Shown: positions 45,715 through 56,689, numbered from the stretch's first letter. The stretch is 64,000 nt of DNA from Austropuccinia psidii (GCA_023105745.1 JALGQZ010000011.1:10502975-10566974), one strand, 5' to 3'. The notes: generated from the letters alone by a model not told the origin. A program made the numbers and translations.

Positions 45715-47039
45715 TGGCTGGGAAATTTGCCTGACGGTTGGTTAAGCTTGTTTTGAGGCCTTTTGAAACAGGACTCAAGACTATGCTTCCCACCAGAATA
45801 GGTACAAAGACCCTCTTTGATTCTTCTTTCTTTTTCAGAGTTCATGAGCTTGAAATCATTATTCAACAAAGAAGAATGGGGCTTGTCCCTCTTCTGAAAA
45901 TTCTTCTTCTTCTTTTGACTTGAGCTTGAAGAATTTTGAGGATGAGAAGAACTTGACTTTGAGGCTTCTGGCTTCTTCTCTTGATGATGACCCTTTTCAT
46001 TTTGCCTCTCATGGTACCTGGTATCAAGTTCCAGGGTAACGTCCATTAAGTCTTGAAGAGAGTCAATTCTTGAAGGATGGGAGGCCAATTGATCCAAAAT
46101 CCTGGATGGCAATCCCTTCCTGAAATGATGGATGAGAGCTCTTTTGCCCCAATCCCCGATTCTTGAGACTAAGCTTCTGAAATCAGCAATGTATAAGGAT
46201 ACATGCCCACCTTCTTTCATTCTTAAAGAATCCAACTCAGCTTCTGCTTTTCTGACTTCATTTGGATCACCAAATAGAGTGAAGAGTTGAGATTCAAATA
46301 AAGGCCAAGAATTGAGAAGGTAATTTGAATCTTGATTGGTGAGATTGGAGAGATAAGGCTCAATCCATTTTGCAGCCCTGCCAATGAGAAATGAAGTGGC
46401 ATAAAGGACCTTCTTTCTGTCTTGAGCGAAGTTTGCCGGATCATTATGAAATATCAATTGACAAGACTGAATGAAACTTCTAACTTTGAAGGGCTGAGTC
46501 CCATCATAGCATTCCGGTGCCTTCATAGATGGAGTCTTGAAGGCTGGTGGTCTTGATGCTTCAGAAGATGAAGCTGCTTGAAGATTGGCCATAATCTGAG
46601 TCATTTGATGCATGATGGCCAATAAAGATGGTTCAGACTGATGAGAGACAGGCTGATTAGACTGGGCTAGAGTTGGCCCTCCAGTACCTTGGGATGCCTC
46701 CACCGGAGCAGGGACACCTTCAGTACCATCAGACTCTTCCTCTTCCACAGAATTCTCCTCCTCCTCTTCACCATCTTCACCTGGACCTTTGAAAATAGTC
46801 CTTGAAGTTCCTGGAAATCCGCCAACTACTCCTGAGAATGAACATGATCTTCTTGGCGCTCTTCCTTCCTTCCTGGATGGTGCTGCTCCTTCCATGCGGG
46901 GTCCTCTATCTAATTGGGCCCTCAGTTGAGGAACTGCTGGGGTGCCATCTAGAGGAGCTCTTGGAGTTGGAGTGAGAACAGCTTGAGCTCTGGCCTGAGA
47001 TCTTGTCTGTCTTGCCGGAGGTGAGTGTTGAACAGGCAT
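45702..47039 (-). CDS. gag: D1 gag polyprotein
   Basis: The structural protein of the D1 particle. The open frame reaches 47111, but its first codon there is TTG. The first ATG is at 47039 (MPVQHSPPARQTRSQARAQ), giving 445 residues. The N-terminus is proline- and arginine-rich, followed by an acidic stretch (GEDGEEEEENSVEEEE). The retrotransposon gag/capsid region follows (APECYDGTQPFKVRSFIQS, then GRAAKWIEPYL, then RSLVSRIGDWG), then a basic, serine-rich tail. The zinc knuckle reads CTYSGGKHSLESC: the second Cys of the expected CX2CX4HX4C is Ser (TCT where TGT is expected), which should weaken RNA binding. It ends TGA at 45702, just past the frameshift site. Confidence 0.93.
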   Translation of the reverse strand: MPVQHSPPARQTRSQARAQAVLTPTPRAPLDGTPAVPQLRAQLDRGPRMEGAAPSRKEGRAPRRSCSFSGVVGGFPGTSRTIFKGPGEDGEEEEENSVEEEESDGTEGVPAPVEASQGTGGPTLAQSNQPVSHQSEPSLLAIMHQMTQIMANLQAASSSEASRPPAFKTPSMKAPECYDGTQPFKVRSFIQSCQLIFHNDPANFAQDRKKVLYATSFLIGRAAKWIEPYLSNLTNQDSNYLLNSWPLFESQLFTLFGDPNEVRKAEAELDSLRMKEGGHVSLYIADFRSLVSRIGDWGKRALIHHFRKGLPSRILDQLASHPSRIDSLQDLMDVTLELDTRYHERQNEKGHHQEKKPEASKSSSSHPQNSSSSSQKKKKNFQKRDKPHSSLLNNDFKLMNSEKERRIKEGLCTYSGGKHSLESCFKRPQNKLNQPSGKFPSQGKA

Positions 47040-47737
47040 GATATCAGGAATGGAATGAAACAATGAATTAAAAATCAAAATTTTCTTGAATTGAAAAGAG
47101 TCAACAATCAAATCTTGAGGAAAAAATCAATGAATAAAAATGAAAATCTTCAAGTACGTCAATAAATCAAAATCAAATGAAGTCTTGAAGTCAAAATCAA
47201 ATCAACCAAATCAATCAAAATAAAAAATCTTGCAGAATCAATCAATCAAATGAAAATCTTGAAGAAAAATCAATTTATGTCAAAATTCTTGATGTGAAAA
47301 ATCAGCACAATCAATGAAATCTTCAGGTCAATCAATTTTCTTGAGGTCAAAATCAAATATGTCAAATCAATCAATCAATCAAAATCAAGTGAATTATTCT
47401 TTAAAAATCAAAATTCTTGAAGAAAAAATCAATTATGAATCTTGATGTGAATAACGTGTCTGAATATCTTGATGAAAAATTTGAAAATCAAAGGAAATCA
47501 AGATGACGCCTGAATTATGAATGAGAATGAAAATTTGATGATTTGAAAAGATTTAAAAAAGAATAACAAAAATAAAAAATGGGTCAGCTTTCAATTTTCA
47601 AAACGAAGAATGAATGAAAGAAAATTGAGAGGTGACGATGAATCATTAAGTTCATAAGCGTAAAAGAATCATAATTTCGATGAAATGAGTGAATGAAATT
47701 ATAAAGGAAGAATGAACAGAATGAAAAAGAAATTATG
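47040..47737 (-). other. D1 leader, low-complexity TCAATCAAAA-rich
   Basis: About 700 nt between the primer region and gag, dominated on the plus strand by variations of AATCAATCAAAATCAA and CTTGAAGTC. No supported gene. Packaging signals would be expected here, but none is recognisable. Confidence 0.6.
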
Positions 47738-47752
47738 AGTTAATTAATATAA
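47738..47752 (-). other. Putative self-priming primer-binding site of D1
   Basis: Directly after the 5' LTR the minus strand reads TTATATTAATTAACT, with no TGG-type tRNA primer site. Its 14 nt from 47751 to 47738 are perfectly complementary to RNA-sense AGTTAATTAATATA at 48133-48120 inside the 5' LTR. The core TTAATTAA is itself a palindrome, so part of the match is trivial. Confidence 0.55.
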
Positions 47753-48119
47753 TGTCACAGGGGCTCTTGGACAGAAACACAAGAGTGGCCTGGCACTCAG
47801 CAATCAGGGAACTCACTTGGAAGACTCCAAAGAATAAAGAAATAAAAATAAAGAATAAATTCCTCTAAAAGATATGCAGGTACAAGATGAGATGCAAAGA
47901 GGAAAGGGAAGCCAAATGGCCAAAGAGCCAACCAAGTAAGTCCTTAATCACTGTTTCAACCTGCCAAAAATGAATAATGGAATTAGTAAGGATATGACCA
48001 CCAAATATCCATTGACAGGCGAAGAAAGAGAAAGAGAAAGGTGCTAAATGACTGACTTAATAATATCAGTATTTGCTTAACTAAAGTGAAAAGAAAATAG
48101 AGATAAAATAAAATCAAAA

Positions 48120-48175
48120 TATATTAATTAACTGGGGAAAACCCCCCAGGGTGGAAAGGGTAACCGGTATATGTG
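48120..48175 (-). promoter_or_regulatory. Putative D1 core promoter and transcript start
   Basis: Minus-strand CATATACC followed about 35 nt later by CCCCAGTTAATTAATATA. The spacing fits a TATA box and start site, and the proposed 5' end is the segment complementary to the sequence next to the LTR (47738-47751). This is inference from sequence only. Confidence 0.45.
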
Positions 48176-48853
48176 AAAAGTTGGGAGCTTGAGTTCTTCA
48201 GGCTGAAAACTGATCTGTATTGATTGTTTTGGGAATTGATACAGCTGGCTAATATTGAAATTGAATTGGGTTGAATGAATTTCCCATGATTGAAAATGAA
48301 ATACAGTTCTTGATGGATCCAGACTGTATTGAAATGAATATGGTTGCCAAGATGGATTGAGTGGAGCTTTGACACTTGACAACTTCTTTTTGGCACTGCC
48401 TCTTGAATACACTTGAGAATGAATTGAAAGTATTCCCTTGGAAGGAATACTTGGAATGAGAATAACCAATGACTGCTTGATGGCGTCATTGGTCTTTGAC
48501 GCTGAAACACTTGCTCTTGAGCCTTGATGATTCCTCTGAATGATTGGGTGCCTTGATGACGTGATGAGATGTTGGAATGTCGAAATGAGCATTTGATATT
48601 GCCACCATTGAATTGCTGTTGAAAAATGATGCACAATGATATATAACATCATTTATGGCATATTGGTTGATTGGCAAGAAGATTACGTCCAAAGGTCTTG
48701 AGGTGGAAAGGCAGAGGGAAAAGGATGGATGTAATGGCTTCAGAGCTTGGAATGGTGTTTCTGGGCCTTTTGGGGTTTTTGGCCACTTTTGGGTTCTGAG
48801 CCAAAAACTGGCCCAAAAGGCGGGAAAGTGTCTTTTGGACACTTTGCGTCAAA

Positions 48854-48960
48854 GTGCGCAAAAATGCGCAAAATGCGCAAAAGTGCGCAAATGCGCAAAG
48901 TGCGCAAAAATGCGCAAAAGTGCGCAAATATGCGCAAATGCGCAAAGTGCGCAAATGCGC
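48854..48960. repeat. TGCGCAAA minisatellite in the 5' LTR, 12 units
   Basis: Twelve TGCGC cores alternating AATGCGC and AGTGCGC contexts, against seven in the other LTR. The length difference between the LTRs is explained by this array plus the 18-bp duplication in the 3' LTR. Confidence 0.9.
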
Positions 48961-49242
48961 ATTATGAGCCCAAATGGCCAAAAACAGCCATTTGGGCCAT
49001 TTCCCCTGGTTTTGAGGGAAATGACCAGAAATACCCATTTGGGCATAAATTGCCGCTATGGGTTCTGGATTGAGGTGAAGGGCCATAAAGGCCCCAAAAC
49101 ACAAATGGCCATAAATGGTCCATAAGATAATGACGTGGCCATATTGGCCACTGGTGATGGATATGGCCAATTGGCCATAAAGGAACCGTGGCTTGATATG
49201 CCATATGGGGATCCAAGGAGGTGAATTGCCATGGTTGTGACA

Positions 49243-49247
49243 GAGAA
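49243..49247. repeat. Target-site duplication of D1, right copy (GAGAA)
   Basis: Exact match to 39713-39717. Confidence 0.95.
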
Positions 49248-52150
49248 ATAGAAAATTTTGAGCTTTATTTAATTTATCTTCCCATCCCAAGGCTTGTGTT
49301 TGAGCATGAAATTACAAATTTTTATTAATGGGGGGACAGAGTAAGATTTATAAATGATGACATCCCAGGGGGAAACTGAGAATTCCTAACCAAAACACAT
49401 AGGGAAATGGGTGGATTGTCATTCAGAGAGCAGAAATTAGGGCAAAAGATAAATCTTCTACTGTGGAGTAAAGAAAAACTTCTCTTTGATACTTATTTGC
49501 AATTGGATCCCCCATAACAGGAATAGAAATACACATTCTCTTTGGATCCTGACCAACATTTTCCTACCACTCAATTCTTTCCAATAAAGATCTTATTTAG
49601 TGTACATAAGCTTTGATGGCTTCATAAAGGTCTTGATTATGTTAAATCTCTTCAGCCAATTAACCCCTGAGATAAGCCCATTTATATTTTGTTTTGTAAA
49701 TGAAATGGGATACTGTTCTATAATTACATTTTCCATCACCCTGAACATTTATGGGCTTGAAGGTGTATTTAAAAATGAATTTTTTCAAGTTTTCTTATTT
49801 AGGAACCTAATGAAAAGTTTCAATAATATTGATCAAGATTAGAATAACCAAAAAATTATACATTAACATAAATCCAAAATGCAAAAAAAGCCTGGAAAAT
49901 TCAACACTTGTGTGATAGTTTCTTTGGAAATTCTCACTGGTTAAATCAATTGAATCCTAAATCTTCAAAGTGGTTTCAGGATTTTGAGATTTTTTTTGTG
50001 AAGTTCAGCTTCTATTTGACAATCTTGTGGACTGCCTGAGGGTTACTCATTATTCTACATATTCATTAAAGTTAGGTGCTGATGATAGTGAAAGTTATGA
50101 AGTGATTGATTTGGATAATGAGGCCCCAGAACATTCGGAATATTCAGATGAATCTACTTCCCAAAGCTGATGGGAAAACTTACTTTGAGCTTGAAATTGT
50201 TGTGCTTGTCACTTTTGATTGAGGTCTTCCTCTTCTGTTGTGTTGATTTTTGATTATTTCAATTGTTGAGGGATATTTTTTATCTATTCATTTATTTTAT
50301 CTCCTTGAAGTCTTCCATGGGTATTTTTTCATTAAAGTGTGTCTTCATAGTATTCTTGGTCCTCTTGACTCTTGGTAATTAGATTAAAAGGTACCTTTCC
50401 AGTTAAAAAATCATTAAAATGTTGAATAATTGGTGTTATTTATATCATTGGCTTTTGAAAACATTCCTCCCTAATATCTTCAAATATTTGCATATCTTCA
50501 TTAACTCATAGGTAAATTTAAATCCCACTTTGGATAAAATTCTGATGTATGGAGCATTTTTCAACTGGAAGATACCTGTTTGTTCTGGTTCTTGCAAGGT
50601 ATCATTTGAAAATGACTGTATTTTTTCAATGAATTTTTAATTGGGGGGAAATTTTGTTTTCAAATTTTAAAAGGCCATCTAAAGTGCATAATGAGACACC
50701 TTTCAATTGAGAACACAAATTTCAGGAGGAAATTCTTGACATAGATAATCATTTATTTTGAGATTCTGTGGATTATCACAAGAAAAAAGACCTTTAAAGA
50801 AATTGGAAGAGCTCTAAAAACCTCCAGGAGAGTACCAGTGGACCTTTGGAGGTAAAGTTTAACCATGTCATTGGAAGCTTCCATTCTTGAGGTGGAACCC
50901 ACCCCTATGTGACAATGGTTGTTGTTGCAGGAAGTAATTTGATAATATTTTAGAGGAATCCAAGTCATTTTCAAATATTACAATAATTCATGATTTTGAC
51001 TTGCTTTTGAAGATTCTTTCGGTTTTCTTCAAAACATTTTTCATTTAATGAATGCATAACCTGATAATTGAATCCCAAATTCATAAAAGACCAAATTAAT
51101 TTAAATCAAAGTGAAAATTAAAACTTATTTACTTGATTCAAAAAGCTTTTAAAATTTTTAAAATAAGTCTAATGTCCAATTTTATTCATTAAATAGGAAT
51201 ATACATCTTTATTTATCTACCAAATTTAGATCATGACTTTTTATTCTGGGGAACGTTTTTGAAAGAAACTCTTTAAGTCTAAAACCTTTTCAATAAAAAT
51301 AACTTTCATATCAAAAATATTGTTCAAGTTGAGAAATATTTTGATAAATTTATTTAAATCCCATTTATATTATTAGTATTTGGTTTTATTCTTAATAAAA
51401 CAATTTTCAAAAATAATCTTATTTTTGAATTTGAATTCCAAAATATTTAAAAGTTTAATTCTTTAATTTCTTTTTTATATAGTTAAAATCTATAAGAAAA
51501 ACATTAGGGAGAATTTTAAGTAGTCTTATTGAAAGTGTTTTAGTGAAAAAAAAATTAATTCATGCATACTTCTGTATCATTTTTAGAGGTAAAAATCAAA
51601 TTTTCTTTCTTAAGTGTTTCAAGAAAAGAATCAATGGGATTTTTAAATTGAAAGTTTTCTTTTTTTGATCTTCTTGACTTAATTATAAAATTCTTGAAGT
51701 ACTATAGGCCTTTCAGAATCCCTCTGGTTTCATAATTTGGCCTGAATTTTCCTTTGGATGAGAAACAATTAAGACATCTGAGCAATTTGGAATGTCTCTT
51801 TCTCATTGAACTTCCTGAAACCAGGAAAAGCCACAATGTTTTGAGTGTACTCCTAACTGAATTCAGTATTTTCAAATATAGGAGTCCAAGTAGTGCTCCT
51901 TGGAATATTCTTCTGGCATAAACCAAAACCAAATTCCAGTTTTCTTGAAGTAAGTGTTTTGGATGAATATTTGTGATAATTAGGGGTCCTGGAGTTGTCA
52001 CAACCTATTACAGTTTTATTTTTAGTCATATTGAAACTCAAGGTGGACACAGAATAAACATCTTACCTAGAAACATTATTAACATGCTTCCAAAGAAGCT
52101 CAAGCATCTGGAATTCACCTTCAGTGTAGGGTTAACATAGTTTTGGGGGA
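49248..52150 (+). repeat. Repeat X, copy c, right part, with unassigned tail
   Basis: 49248-50900 aligns with copy b (26200-27750), e.g. GATACTTATTTGCAATT at 49489 and 26420. The remainder to about 52150 has weak minus-strand coding traces (51702-52050, for example GFGLCQKNIPRSTTWTPIF) that I do not recognise. No terminal repeats were found, so X is only classed as a dispersed repeat. Confidence 0.5.
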
Positions 52151-53260
52151 GAAAAATAGAGGTATATTCCAAATGAAGTAAAAAGGGGTAAATTAATTTC
52201 ATTGAAAAATGAAAGAGACTTCAAAAAGAGAGGAAAATTATAAAGAAATTGGTTTAAGGTAATAGGTGTAAGAAAAATCTCATTTAAGTTTAATTAATGA
52301 AATAAATATTTCAATTTTGGTTATTGGTTAAGTAAAACAAAAAAAAGGGGGAAATTTTTGGAAGCAAAGGTTTTTTTGAAAATAAATTCCTGGGGGGAAA
52401 AAAACTTAAGTGAAATTATTTTAGAAATTAATTTATTTTTTTTGGGGGGGGTTGAAAAAAAATCAAAATTAATTTAGAAGAGGATTAATTTGAAAAGAGA
52501 AAATTGGTTTTTTGGGGGGGGGGGGTAAGTTTGGGAGAAAATTACCCAATATATACTATTTTTTGTTTTTTGTTTTTTTTTTTCCATTTTGTTTTAAAAA
52601 AAAATAATCAAAATGTGACCAAGAAAATTTTTACATGTTTTTATCAAAAAAAAAGCTCATGTATGTTTAAGAATTCCTATTAATTATTAAAAATTCATAG
52701 TATTTTTTTTTTCAAAAATTATTAAAATTAAAATAACAATAAGAATTATTATTATCATTTTCTATGAAAAAAAAAAACACTTAAATTTGAAATTAAAACT
52801 TAATTCAATTTCAAAAAAAAAAAAAAATTTGTAATCAAATCAAATAAAATGAAAGAAAATAACTATTTTTTTATTTTAATTTCATTTCAAAATTGAATTA
52901 AATTGTATTTTATTTTTTTTCTTTGATTTTCTCAAAATTTCAAAAAAAAGAACAGTCAAAATTAAAATTGAAATTGAAACAGAATAAGGAATTTAAAAAA
53001 AAAATAATTGAAAAATAAAAATAATAATAATAAATTGAAAATATTTAATTAAATAAATAAGAGAAATTCATTTTTTTTCTTTAAAAGAAAATTTTTAAAA
53101 GACTCAAGTATTTTTTTTTTTTGAGTTTAAACTTTAATTTTAAAAAAAAAATTGGACTTTAAAAAGGATTTTTTTTTTCAGTATATAATAATAAAATCTG
53201 ATTATATTTGTCAAAGAGTTAGAAAGTAAATATTACTAATTGTAATTGATGTATTTTAAA
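52151..53260. repeat. Homopolymer-rich low-complexity region
   Basis: Many runs of 7-13 A or T, and runs of G up to 12 or more near 52517. No gene. It borders the host-gene island on the left. Confidence 0.7.
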
Positions 53261-54269
53261 GACTTTAAGTAATATATTTTATGCAATACTTGATGTATGG
53301 ATAATAGCTGATTCAATTACAGAATTATGCGCCTTGTATGACATACAGGTTGTGATTCTGCCTATCGAGAATCTGATATTTTTTTCAGGAAATGGGGCTC
53401 CATAAGTGGAATACATTTTGATTACAGCTTTTGTGAAATTATCCAAATTTGTTTCAAACAATCAATTGAAAAAAGATTTTGGAGGGATAAATAGGCCTAA
53501 ATTACTAAAATCCAAAGACACATTAAATTGTAATAAATTGGAAAAAAATATCAGAAAAGTGTAAGGGAATCGTGCATGTTTAGCACTCCCCCAGAAATAT
53601 GTTTGAGGGGTTCAAGAGGATTAAGAGTGTCTCTATAACTTTTTAATTTTGGTTTTCTTCTAAATTAAGGCCTTAGTTAGCTTCTTATCAATTTAATTTT
53701 TTTCAAATATATATGCATATATATCTCATCAAATAATTTAGCTTTCAAAGATTTTATGTATTCCCTATAGCTTGTGGTCAGATGTTTAGGCATAGAGGCT
53801 TTCTTTGAGAATCTATGTGCCTGGAAATTGAAACCCAATTTGAACTTGTCAAAAATTTCCAAGAAACCTGTGAACAGGGCTTTAATTACTAAATCAAAGC
53901 TGTTTCTAAAGAAGAATTAAACTTCTACTTAAAACCCTATCATAAACAGAGCCTTGATGCTTTTTAAGAGATATTTGGTTTTCAGCTAGAAAATTGAGTA
54001 AAATGAAAAGATTTTCAAAATTTAGCTTTGTAAGGATTATTTTCGAGGACTTATCAATGAATTAAGAAATACATTTGTTAAGGGAAATCTTTAAATTGGC
54101 ACATGTTCGACTTGAGTCCAGCCAATATGGCTCATTAAGCAAAAATGAGGCCAATCTTTATAACTCTGAGGATTTCAAGCTGATATTAGAATATGGAAAC
54201 TGACCTATGGCTTTTATAGTTTTTGTCAAAAAAAAACGTTTTTACTCTTATAAATAAAAATCAAAAGTT
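53261..54269. other. Intergenic, 3' side of the PPR-like gene
   Basis: No supported gene or known repeat. The part next to the gene end (54230-54269) is AT-rich and could hold its polyadenylation signals. Confidence 0.4.
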
Positions 54270-56483
54270 TTAAATTTGATTTGCTTTTAAATAAATAGGC
54301 TTTAAACCAGGTCTTTCGGAATAACAACAATGTAAAGCTTTAATACAATTACTAGAAGGATTATTTGAATTATTATTTAGACTTTTTATTGAATGATTTT
54401 GAGGAGTGTTTAGAAATTGGAATATCAACTTTTTATTCCAATTCATTTTTTGATTCTGAAGACTATCATCAAGAAATGGATTAGATGGATTAAGTTGGTG
54501 AGTATGATCATTTGAAGAGTTTTGATTTGAGATTTTTCCATGGTCTATTAAAAACCTTTTGAAAGGATCTTGTTTTGATTGATCAAAATGATCGAGGTGA
54601 TTGAGTTCTGGTTTAAGCTTAAGTAATTTTTTATTTATGTTTGATAATTTTTTGAGAGCCAACTTGATTGATTGAAATTGATGGGAGGCATAAAATGAAT
54701 TTTTTCCTCTAATTAACTTGCCGTCGATTGGGCCTTTTAAGATCATATATTTTAAAGAGATTTTTGATTTCGAGGTACCATTCCAAAGATCAATTAAGAT
54801 TTTGTGTTGAGTTGATAATTCATCAAGTTGAGTTTGCTGCTGAACGATTGAATGTAATTTTAGATTTGATTTATAAGATTTGATTGAGCTAGCGAACCAT
54901 TCAAACATAACATGTGCCAAGCGTACACCTAAGCGACTGCCTAAAGTGTTAAGCTTCATACCCAAGATTTGAGTCCAAGTTGATAATACATTTTGAATTT
55001 CTGAAGGGGATAAACAAGGTTTGATCCTTAAGCAATTTAATAATAAGCTAGGGGTGAGCTGAATTTGATGATGAGGATGTTTTTTTATGAATGATTCTAC
55101 AAAATTAAAAATACAGGGTATTGGTGAATCGAATTGGATGGGATCGATTGAGGTGGCATGATTTAATTTATTAGAATGATTGATTGAATTTTGATTTGAG
55201 AGGTCATTAAAAGAGTGATTTGATGAGGATGACGATTTAAGTTTTGAGGCTTGTTTTGCGTTATACAAACCAAAGACGAGAGCATTAAATAAGCTTGTGG
55301 CCCAATAAGGAGAAATGTGTAAAAGATGAGAGTTTGATTTTAAATTTGATTTTTTTGGTTTATCTAAAGTGAGTAAAGTATCGACTAGTTCATGAGCTAA
55401 ATTCCATTTTCCGATTTCCATTAAACGTTTGGAGAGAGTGACCAGAGCCCAACCGTTTTTTTGGAGTTGATCGATTCCCCATTTCCAACCATCTAAAAAA
55501 GTAGAGATAGGCATAGTAGAAATGTTTGAATGATTTTGATGATTAGAATGAAAATAAGATGAAGCTTGATTCATGAGATCTAAATGACGAAGTTTTTTAG
55601 GATTTCTAGGTCTTATTGAAAATAATGAGATCCAAAGTTTAGGAGTGATGTGATGATGATTAAGTTTTAGAGTTTGAAAGGATAATTGAAGGCCTTTTGA
55701 TTTAGATAGAGCATGATAAGAGCAACAGATTAAATGATGAGTGAGTTGATTTTTTTGAATACCCCTTTGATCCATTTCATGAATTAGATGACGAGCTTGA
55801 TGATACCTTTCAGATCGATAAGAGAAAGCAATTAATTCATTATAAGAGTGAACAGAAACCAAATTTTGATTGAGAGTATGATGATGAATTAATTGTTCAG
55901 ACCAACGTTTAGGGAGTCTTTTGCTGAGGAGATTACGAATCCGATGAGCGAATTCTAAAGGATTCGATGACAAGTTTAAATAGCGAAGATAAATTTGAAT
56001 CCAATTGTTTAATAGATGAGTTGAATCTGAATCATTTAAGATGATTTTACCGATTGAAGTCAGATGATTAGATGGATGAATTTGAGAGGGCGAGAAGGAT
56101 GAATCCTGAAGGACGAAAGCAGAGGGTAAGATGTTTGAATTTTGAATTGATTTCTGCATGACATTGTCCATTATTTGACTTGTAGAAATGACGCTATTAG
56201 GTTTTTTGAATTTTTCCAAGACCGATGAGACGGGATCTGAATCGATGGGATGATTTTGCTGAGTTGACGAAGATGGATCGAACAAATAGCGAAAAGGGTC
56301 TTTTGAACGATAACGATAATTTCTTTTGAACTTGAGTTTATTTGATGATTTCTTGTCGTCCCTTGAAGCCGATGGGCGATTCAAATAAGAATGCTCATTA
56401 CCAAGGTCCGACGCCGACGCCGACGCCGACGAAGACAAGGCTGAATAATTAGAAGCTGAGACTATCCGACGACGACCGATCAA
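54270..56483 (-). CDS. PPR-like protein, probably mitochondrial; 5' end uncertain
   Basis: The only long non-transposon frame, 737 codons. Residues 212-246 (SYNELIAFSYRSERYHQARH...) match a pentatricopeptide repeat, and further helical, repeat-like segments follow (e.g. MEIGKWNLAHELVDTLL). PPR proteins bind organellar RNA, so a role in mitochondrial RNA handling is inferred. The Arg/Ser-rich start would suit a mitochondrial presequence. The start is unresolved: 56483 is a TTG, no ATG lies between it and the in-frame stop at 56546-56544, and the first internal ATG is residue 105 (56171). A GTAAGA donor-like site at 56534-56529 and CACTAAC at about 56502 suggest a spliced upstream exon, but the arginine-rich MIPNRSQRLRS reading frame before that site does not join in phase with the nearest AGs. 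Low-complexity Ser, Asn and His tracts and a GACGCC microsatellite (56408-56431) are present. Confidence 0.75.
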   Translation of the reverse strand: MIGRRRIVSASNYSALSSSASASASDLGNEHSYLNRPSASRDDKKSSNKLKFKRNYRYRSKDPFRYLFDPSSSTQQNHPIDSDPVSSVLEKFKKPNSVISTSQIMDNVMQKSIQNSNILPSAFVLQDSSFSPSQIHPSNHLTSIGKIILNDSDSTHLLNNWIQIYLRYLNLSSNPLEFAHRIRNLLSKRLPKRWSEQLIHHHTLNQNLVSVHSYNELIAFSYRSERYHQARHLIHEMDQRGIQKNQLTHHLICCSYHALSKSKGLQLSFQTLKLNHHHITPKLWISLFSIRPRNPKKLRHLDLMNQASSYFHSNHQNHSNISTMPISTFLDGWKWGIDQLQKNGWALVTLSKRLMEIGKWNLAHELVDTLLTLDKPKKSNLKSNSHLLHISPYWATSLFNALVFGLYNAKQASKLKSSSSSNHSFNDLSNQNSINHSNKLNHATSIDPIQFDSPIPCIFNFVESFIKKHPHHQIQLTPSLLLNCLRIKPCLSPSEIQNVLSTWTQILGMKLNTLGSRLGVRLAHVMFEWFASSIKSYKSNLKLHSIVQQQTQLDELSTQHKILIDLWNGTSKSKISLKYMILKGPIDGKLIRGKNSFYASHQFQSIKLALKKLSNINKKLLKLKPELNHLDHFDQSKQDPFKRFLIDHGKISNQNSSNDHTHQLNPSNPFLDDSLQNQKMNWNKKLIFQFLNTPQNHSIKSLNNNSNNPSSNCIKALHCCYSERPGLKPIYLKANQI

Positions 56484-56689
56484 TGAAAGCGAGTGAGTTA
56501 GTGTGGCTAGTGAGACCGAATAATGAAATCTTACTTGCTTGATTTAAATGTGAAGTCTGAGATTATCGAGCGAAGCCTCTGTGAGCGATTGGGAATCATC
56601 TGAATGTGAATCTGGGTGATTTGGAATTTTTGATGATGGATGAATGGAATTTGGGGATGGCTGAATGAATTTGGGGATGGCTGAGTTTG

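Larger units (their letters stand above)
47753..49242 (-). mobile_element. 5' LTR of chromovirus D1
   Basis: 1490 bp, ends TGTCACA/TGTGACA. On the minus strand it would hold the promoter. A TATA-like CATATACC at about 48174-48167 lies roughly 35 nt before AGTTAATTAATATA (48133), which would put the transcript start there and leave about 381 nt of R-U5. The minisatellite (48854-48960) falls in U3. The 11-bp hairpin is at 48968-48997 and the palindrome at 49162-49179. Confidence 0.95.

Noticed and set aside
48128..49290. Long open frames (170-210 codons) on both strands inside the D LTRs, also at 40089-41365
   Set aside because: They lie within the LTRs, overlap in several frames, have repetitive composition (e.g. 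the minisatellite translated), and occur in both LTRs. Chance products, not genes.
51702..52050. Short minus-strand frames in the X copy
   Set aside because: Two overlapping frames without recognisable domain; kept only as a coding trace within repeat X.
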